This document shows, in pieces, positions 8,090 to 13,542 of a stretch of 13,542 nt of DNA. Below the pieces are notes generated by a model. The model was given only the letters and a program-made list of their open reading frames with translations, was not told the origin of the DNA and did not search any database. The position numbers and the translations under genes were made by a program. The number at the start of each line of letters is the position of its first letter. Position 1 is the stretch's first letter. Source of the stretch: Lachnospiraceae bacterium (GTDB lineage: Bacteria > Bacillota_A > Clostridia > Lachnospirales > Lachnospiraceae). The stretch spans positions 1-13,542 of the forward strand of contig JAEEXJ010000085.1 in assembly GCA_016291475.1 (NCBI GenBank), read 5' to 3'.

Positions 8090-9358
8090 TTACAGATCTT
8101 CGGGACAAGCGATAAAACCTTTGATAGCACTTGCTGCAGCTACAGCGGGGCTGGCAAGGTAAACTTCTGAATCCACATGTCCCATACGGCCTACAAAGTT
8201 TCTGTTGGTCGTAGATACGCATCTTTCTCCTGCAGCCATGACACCCATGTAACCGCCAAGGCAGGGACCGCAGGTGGGAGTAGAAACAACGCAGCCCGAT
8301 TCGATAAAGATCTTGAGAAGACCTTCTTCAAGGCACTGCATATAAACGGCCTGAGTTGCGGGAAGAACTATTGCCCTTATTCCCTTGGCAATATGTCTGC
8401 CCTTAAGGATATCGGCTGCGATCCTCATATCGGAAATACGTCCGTTTGTACAAGATCCGATCACTACCTGATCGATCTTAACGTCGCCTTCTTTGTGTAT
8501 CTGATCTATGGTATGAGTATTCTCGGGAAGATGAGGGAATGAAACGGTAGGGCGAAGTTCATTAAGGTTGATCTCATAAACCTCATCATACTCAGCATCC
8601 TCATCAGCTTCAAATACTTTGTAATCTCTCTTTGTATGTTCTTTTAAGTACTCTACAGTCTTATCATCAACAGGGAAGATACCGTTCTTTCCGCCCGCTT
8701 CGATAGCCATGTTGGCAACGGTAAATCTGTCATCCATTGAAAGGGATGCTACTCCGGGGCCAGTAAACTCCATTGATTTATAAAGAGCTCCGTCTACACC
8801 GATCATTCCGATGATGTGAAGGATAAGATCCTTACCGCTTACATCCTTAGAAAACTCTCCCTTAAGAACGAACTTAATGGCGGAGGGAACTTTAAACCAG
8901 GCTTTACCGGTGGCCATTCCTGCGGCCATGTCCGTAGAACCTACACCGGTTGAAAACGCACCGAGTGCACCGTATGTACAAGTATGGGAATCGGCACCGA
9001 TGATGACATCTCCGGGAACCGTAAGACCTTTCTCGGGAAGAAGTGCATGCTCAATACCCATCTCACCGACTTCGAAATAGTTGGTGATCTCATTCCTGCG
9101 TGCAAATTCTCTTACGCATTTGCAGTGCTCAGCGGATTTAATATCCTTGTTGGGTACAAAATGATCGGGAACAAGTGCGATCTTGTCCTTGTTGAACACT
9201 CCGTCAACCTTCATTTTCTCGATCTCGTGAATGGCAACGGGAGATGTAATATCGTTACCAAGAACAAGATCAAGTTCAGCCATGATAAGATCCCCGGCCT
9301 TAACCGATTCAAGTCCGGCTGCTCTTGCCAGGATCTTTTGAGTCATTGTCATTCCCAT
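8090..9358 (-). CDS. leuC: 3-isopropylmalate dehydratase large subunit
   Basis: Catalytic [4Fe-4S] subunit of isopropylmalate isomerase, aconitase superfamily. The 422-aa protein belongs to the shorter class of LeuC that pairs with 160-170-aa LeuD. The cluster cysteines are visible as GSCTNGR (Cys303) and TCGPC (Cys363, Cys366). [10 protein letters not shown] (121-130) is the usual aconitase-family active-site stretch. The start [11 protein letters not shown] at ATG 9358 is the usual one for this class, with GAGGA at about nine bases. It is first in the leuCD-ruvAB unit behind the promoter at 9410-9438. No leuA or leuB is in this window. Confidence 0.97.
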   Translation of the reverse strand: MGMTMTQKILARAAGLESVKAGDLIMAELDLVLGNDITSPVAIHEIEKMKVDGVFNKDKIALVPDHFVPNKDIKSAEHCKCVREFARRNEITNYFEVGEMGIEHALLPEKGLTVPGDVIIGADSHTCTYGALGAFSTGVGSTDMAAGMATGKAWFKVPSAIKFVLKGEFSKDVSGKDLILHIIGMIGVDGALYKSMEFTGPGVASLSMDDRFTVANMAIEAGGKNGIFPVDDKTVEYLKEHTKRDYKVFEADEDAEYDEVYEINLNELRPTVSFPHLPENTHTIDQIHKEGDVKIDQVVIGSCTNGRISDMRIAADILKGRHIAKGIRAIVLPATQAVYMQCLEEGLLKIFIESGCVVSTPTCGPCLGGYMGVMAAGERCVSTTNRNFVGRMGHVDSEVYLASPAVAAASAIKGFIACPEDL

Positions 9359-9409
9359 CTTAAAAATCCTCTTTCTTAAACTTATAATTTGCTCACCATA
9401 AGCCGTATC

Positions 9410-9438
9410 ATTATATCATCTTTTTGCTTATATATCAG
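9410..9438 (-). promoter_or_regulatory. Candidate promoter for leuC-leuD-ruvA-ruvB
   Basis: On the minus strand there is a perfect -10 TATAAT (9415-9410) with extended -10 TG one base upstream. CTGATA (9438-9433, 4 of 6 matches to TTGACA) lies 17 bases before it. Expected start is near 9403, leaving a leader of about 45 bases that is too short for a T-box or a leader-peptide attenuator. I saw no CodY-like palindrome in it. Confidence 0.65.
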
Positions 9439-9459
9439 CATTTATACAAGATTTTGAAT

Positions 9460-9492
9460 AAAAAAAGGCCCCGCTATATCGAAAACGAGGCC
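9460..9492 (-). terminator. Intrinsic terminator after M13 peptidase gene
   Basis: The minus strand reads GGCCTCG, a 12-base loop, CGGGGCC, then TTTTTTT. The stem is 7 bp with one G-T pair (arms 9486-9492 and 9467-9473) and the T-run lies at 9466-9460. It sits 27 bases past the peptidase stop and just before the leuC promoter, separating the two units. Confidence 0.85.
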
Positions 9493-9519
9493 GGAAGAAA
9501 ATCAGTGAAATCCTTATGT

Positions 9520-11505
9520 TCAGAAAACTCTCAAACGTTCGTCTGCAGGTACATAATAAGGACTGGATTCGTCAATATCATAAGTCTCATAGAATTCATC
9601 AAATTGAGCCAAAATGAGGTTTATTCGGGGCTTTGAGGTAAGATGTCCTTCATTGAGGTAATACTCATAGTCATCTTCATCATAATATGCGGCCTTCGTC
9701 CTTGCATAGGTCCTGAAAAATAGATCATAGTCAACTTCTTCCCTTTTTGAAAGAACTTTAAGACATGTTTCCATAGCTATAAGATCTGCTATAGTCTCAT
9801 TGAGAACGGTATCCCCGGGGATCTGCATGTCAAATTCACAGGTACAGCTGCTTAAATAATCAGAAATCGTCTGCAATCTGGAATTATATTCTTCTGCCTC
9901 TTTATCAGACAAATACGGGTCGTAAAAACCTTCCCAATCGTAATCAATACCGTTTCTGTCAATTGAGTGACCGATCTCATGAGCAATTGCAACCCCCAGA
10001 ACACCCAGCTTTTCTTCATATGTATCCACACCTGCATAAGAAGGATCACAGATATATGCGGGGTAAACGATCAAACTGTTTAAGCACTGATTGTACGCGG
10101 CATTTACCGTAGAAATAGAACTTCCGAAAGGAGCTCTCGAACCCCAATCATAATATATCTCTTCTCTCAGAAATGAAAAATAAAGAGACTGTAATTCGAG
10201 TATATCCGATATTGTGTCACCCGTTAAAGCAAAATCTCCGAGAAGAAATTTATGTCCGTTTTCCCCGATAAATTGAGTCATCCTGGACATTTTCTGTTTG
10301 ATGATCTGTTCCGTGGAATCCTCTACCCACTCGGAATCCGATACTAATGATATTTCTGCCTGTTTGATATCAAGGATCATAGAATTGATATCTTTGATCA
10401 TATCGGCGGAACCATATATTTTCATATATTCCATTGCCATTACATCGGGAGTACATTTTAGTAAAAATTCGATCCCTTTATCTTCGGAATTTGATATATC
10501 GGCACCGGAATAATCATATAGCCATAATAAACCGAATATAATGCAATCCTTAAGAGCATCGAGATTTTCATCCGTATAAACCTGATTAACAAATTCGGCA
10601 AAATCTTCATCAGCAAAGAAATAATCCACTTTCTCAAAAGATGACAGACCGTTAATTATTTCAAAAACAGGAAAAGAAACATCGGCATCAGTCAGTTTTT
10701 CAGCATCCCAATAATCATACCAGCTCACAGTTTCTTCACGATATGAATCAATGAAAGTTCCTATTTTAAGACAATTATCAAAGAACTCATTAACCCTGTC
10801 ATCGGAATATCCGAGATTTTCAAAGCAAAATCTTAAGAACTCTCCATCTTCGTTATCCGGATCTTCCATCTGTTCTCTAGCATAATTAACGGATTCGGTC
10901 AATCTGACAGGTTCAAAATATACACTGTTGTATCCGCCTGAATCGGGTCTGACATAAAAATGAAATACATAATCATTATTTAAATAAATTTCATTTGAAT
11001 AAAGCTCGGTTAAATTATCAATCCTTTCAATTGAATGTAAAAATGCAGAGATGGAACCCAGCCTTGTTGAATTATCCGAAGTATCACATATTTCGTTATA
11101 TAAAGATATCGCTTTAAATAATCCGCTATTATTGTCTAATGAAGACAGATCGGTATTTTGAACGATATCCTTCATTCTTTCAAAATAAAGATCATACATT
11201 TCAGTTTCGATGTATACGGTTTTGCCGCCGTCTTCATATTTCCTGCGCCATTCGGAATTAACGTATTCATCAAAATCATAGATAGGCTTTCCGTTATCTG
11301 TGATAAGACCGGATCCTTCGGTATTCGAAACAGGATCATCCGCATCAGAAACAGCATCTCCCGTACCCGGAGATGACTGAACACCTGCGTTTGAAACATC
11401 ACTCTGACCCGAATCCGGAGAACATCCGATAAGACTTAAAGATAAGATAACCGACAATAAAAGAGAAAATAACCTTTTGGAAATACGAAATGTTTTCTTT
11501 TTCAT
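9520..11505 (-). CDS. M13-family zinc metallopeptidase, lipoprotein
   Basis: Neprilysin/PepO-like secreted endopeptidase of 661 aa. The N-terminus is a lipoprotein signal: basic MKKKTFRISKR, a hydrophobic run, then lipobox LIGC with acylated Cys28. An acidic Ser/Gly/Asp linker to about residue 75 follows. Catalytic features are NAAY (468-471, family NAYY), LNSLIVYPAYI (474-484), HEIGH (509-513, zinc ligands and catalytic Glu510), and NETIAD with the third ligand Glu570. The C-terminal YVPADERLRVF corresponds to the YxxPexRxRxW ending of bacterial M13 enzymes but ends in Phe. ATG 11505 is chosen because of GGGAG eight bases upstream and the signal peptide; an in-frame start at 11565 would put 20 odd residues ahead. 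The gene is visibly AT-richer than its neighbours and is flanked by terminators on both sides, hence monocistronic. The substrate is unknown; extracellular peptides are likely. Confidence 0.9.
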   Translation of the reverse strand: MKKKTFRISKRLFSLLLSVILSLSLIGCSPDSGQSDVSNAGVQSSPGTGDAVSDADDPVSNTEGSGLITDNGKPIYDFDEYVNSEWRRKYEDGGKTVYIETEMYDLYFERMKDIVQNTDLSSLDNNSGLFKAISLYNEICDTSDNSTRLGSISAFLHSIERIDNLTELYSNEIYLNNDYVFHFYVRPDSGGYNSVYFEPVRLTESVNYAREQMEDPDNEDGEFLRFCFENLGYSDDRVNEFFDNCLKIGTFIDSYREETVSWYDYWDAEKLTDADVSFPVFEIINGLSSFEKVDYFFADEDFAEFVNQVYTDENLDALKDCIIFGLLWLYDYSGADISNSEDKGIEFLLKCTPDVMAMEYMKIYGSADMIKDINSMILDIKQAEISLVSDSEWVEDSTEQIIKQKMSRMTQFIGENGHKFLLGDFALTGDTISDILELQSLYFSFLREEIYYDWGSRAPFGSSISTVNAAYNQCLNSLIVYPAYICDPSYAGVDTYEEKLGVLGVAIAHEIGHSIDRNGIDYDWEGFYDPYLSDKEAEEYNSRLQTISDYLSSCTCEFDMQIPGDTVLNETIADLIAMETCLKVLSKREEVDYDLFFRTYARTKAAYYDEDDYEYYLNEGHLTSKPRINLILAQFDEFYETYDIDESSPYYVPADERLRVF

Positions 11506-11521
11506 CAAATAAACTCCCAAT

Positions 11522-11567
11522 AAAAAATGCCCCTGCTTTCTGATTATATCAAAAAGTAAGGGCATTT
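11522..11567 (-). terminator. Intrinsic terminator after ilvC
   Basis: On the minus strand AAATGCCC (11567-11560) pairs with GGGCATTT (11532-11525), optionally extended inward by G-T and T-A pairs. A T6 run (11527-11522) overlaps the right arm. The loop is long (about 22-27 bases) and contains a promoter-like -10 box. It starts 16 bases past the ilvC stop. Confidence 0.75.
11543..11551 (-). promoter_or_regulatory. Candidate extended -10 promoter for M13 peptidase
   Basis: The minus strand has TGATATAAT, an extended -10 with a perfect TATAAT at 11548-11543. No good -35 is seen 17 bases upstream (TATTAA). Start would be near 11536, at the foot of the right arm of the ilvC terminator, so the peptidase mRNA would lack the left arm and not form that hairpin. 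The leader would be about 30 bases and include GGGAG. Confidence 0.5.
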
Positions 11568-11582
11568 AATAAATTTTGAGTA

Positions 11583-13112
<1,530 letters not shown>

Positions 13113-13116
<4 letters not shown>

Positions 13117-13542
13117 ATTATCGAATTTTCCTTTTTATCCACCATGACCTGTAAAAGATATGGCTTTTCCGATGCAAGCATATTGTGTATTGCCGATCCG
13201 GCCTGTGATATGTCCGTTAAGCTTTCGGCCTTTATTCCGTAAGCCTGCGCTATCATAACATAGTCCGGGCTGCCTGTAAGATCAACGGCTATCTCCCTAT
13301 TGTATAACTTGTCCTGAAGTTCGCGCACCATGCCGAGACTTGTGTTCACAAAAACGATCACCTTGACATTGATGTCGTGCTGCATCGCCGTCGCAAGCTC
13401 CATGAACTGCATCTGAAGGCTTCCGTCACCGCAGATCGCAACGACCTGACGATCCGGACAGGCCTTCTTCGCACCGATAGCCGCCGGAAGCGAATATCCC
13501 ATTGTTCCCATACCGCCCGCGGTCATGAATCTGCCTTTGGTC
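13113..13542 (-). CDS. ilvB: Acetolactate synthase large subunit, C-terminal part (cut by window edge)
   Basis: Thiamine diphosphate enzyme that condenses two pyruvates to acetolactate, or pyruvate with 2-oxobutyrate. Only the last ~142 residues are present. The frame stays open to the right edge (TKGRF precedes the first internal Met), so the gene runs beyond 13542. Visible are MTAGGMGTMGYSLPAAIGA, the ThDP/Mg motif GDGSLQMQFMELATA followed after the usual spacing by FVNTSLGMVR (usually NNxxLGMVR), and a conserved ending PYLLQVMVDK. It overlaps ilvN by four bases (ATGA). The truncation is an artefact of the window, not a broken gene. The promoter and any T-box or attenuator would lie outside. 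Confidence 0.95.

Noticed and set aside
9359..9519. T-box, leader peptide or CodY site ahead of leuC
   Set aside because: The stretch holds only the peptidase terminator, the promoter and a ~45-base leader. I found no T-box core motif, Leu-codon run or CodY-like palindrome.
11506..11565. Upstream start adding 20 residues to the M13 peptidase
   Set aside because: It would put residues ahead of a textbook lipoprotein signal, overlaps the ilvC terminator, and the ATG at 11505 has GGGAG at ideal spacing.

Overview
All genes in this window lie on the minus strand, so the window reads right to left. The gene set is ordinary chromosomal housekeeping plus branched-chain amino acid synthesis. The gene order leuCD-ruvAB-zapA-U32-SEDS-PBP, the strong AGGAG-type ribosome sites, the frequent GTG starts, the moderate GC and the protein sequences suggest a low-GC Gram-positive of the Lachnospiraceae type (Butyrivibrio/Roseburia-like). 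That assignment is an inference from recall, without any database search.

Right block (13542 to 11583): the C-terminal end of the acetolactate synthase large subunit (ilvB, cut by the window edge), its regulatory subunit (ilvN, ATGA overlap) and ketol-acid reductoisomerase (ilvC). The three carry out and control the first two common steps of valine, leucine and isoleucine synthesis. A hairpin plus T-run follows ilvC, and a good extended -10 box sits in the loop of that terminator. Next is a monocistronic, AT-richer gene for a secreted M13-family (neprilysin-like) zinc-metallopeptidase lipoprotein (11505 to 9520), closed by its own terminator.

Middle block (9438 to 5935): a clear promoter drives leuC and leuD (isopropylmalate isomerase), followed closely by ruvA and ruvB (Holliday junction branch migration motor). 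Leucine synthesis and recombination genes thus appear to share a transcript.

Left block (5934 to 81): a second good promoter precedes zapA (Z-ring associated protein with a very long Lys/Glu/Pro tail). It is followed by a U32-family RNA-hydroxylation-type protein, a SEDS glycosyltransferase (FtsW/RodA family) and a class B penicillin-binding protein whose start overlaps the end of the SEDS gene. This looks like a cell division/wall synthesis cassette. A perfect 23-bp-arm palindrome of REP-like type lies just past the last gene at the window edge.

No tRNA, rRNA, CRISPR array, transposase or phage gene was found, and I see no convincing undescribed multi-gene system. The most notable points are the ZapA tail, the palindrome, the promoter inside a terminator loop, the codon-usage break between ilvBN and ilvC, and the leuCD-ruvAB linkage.
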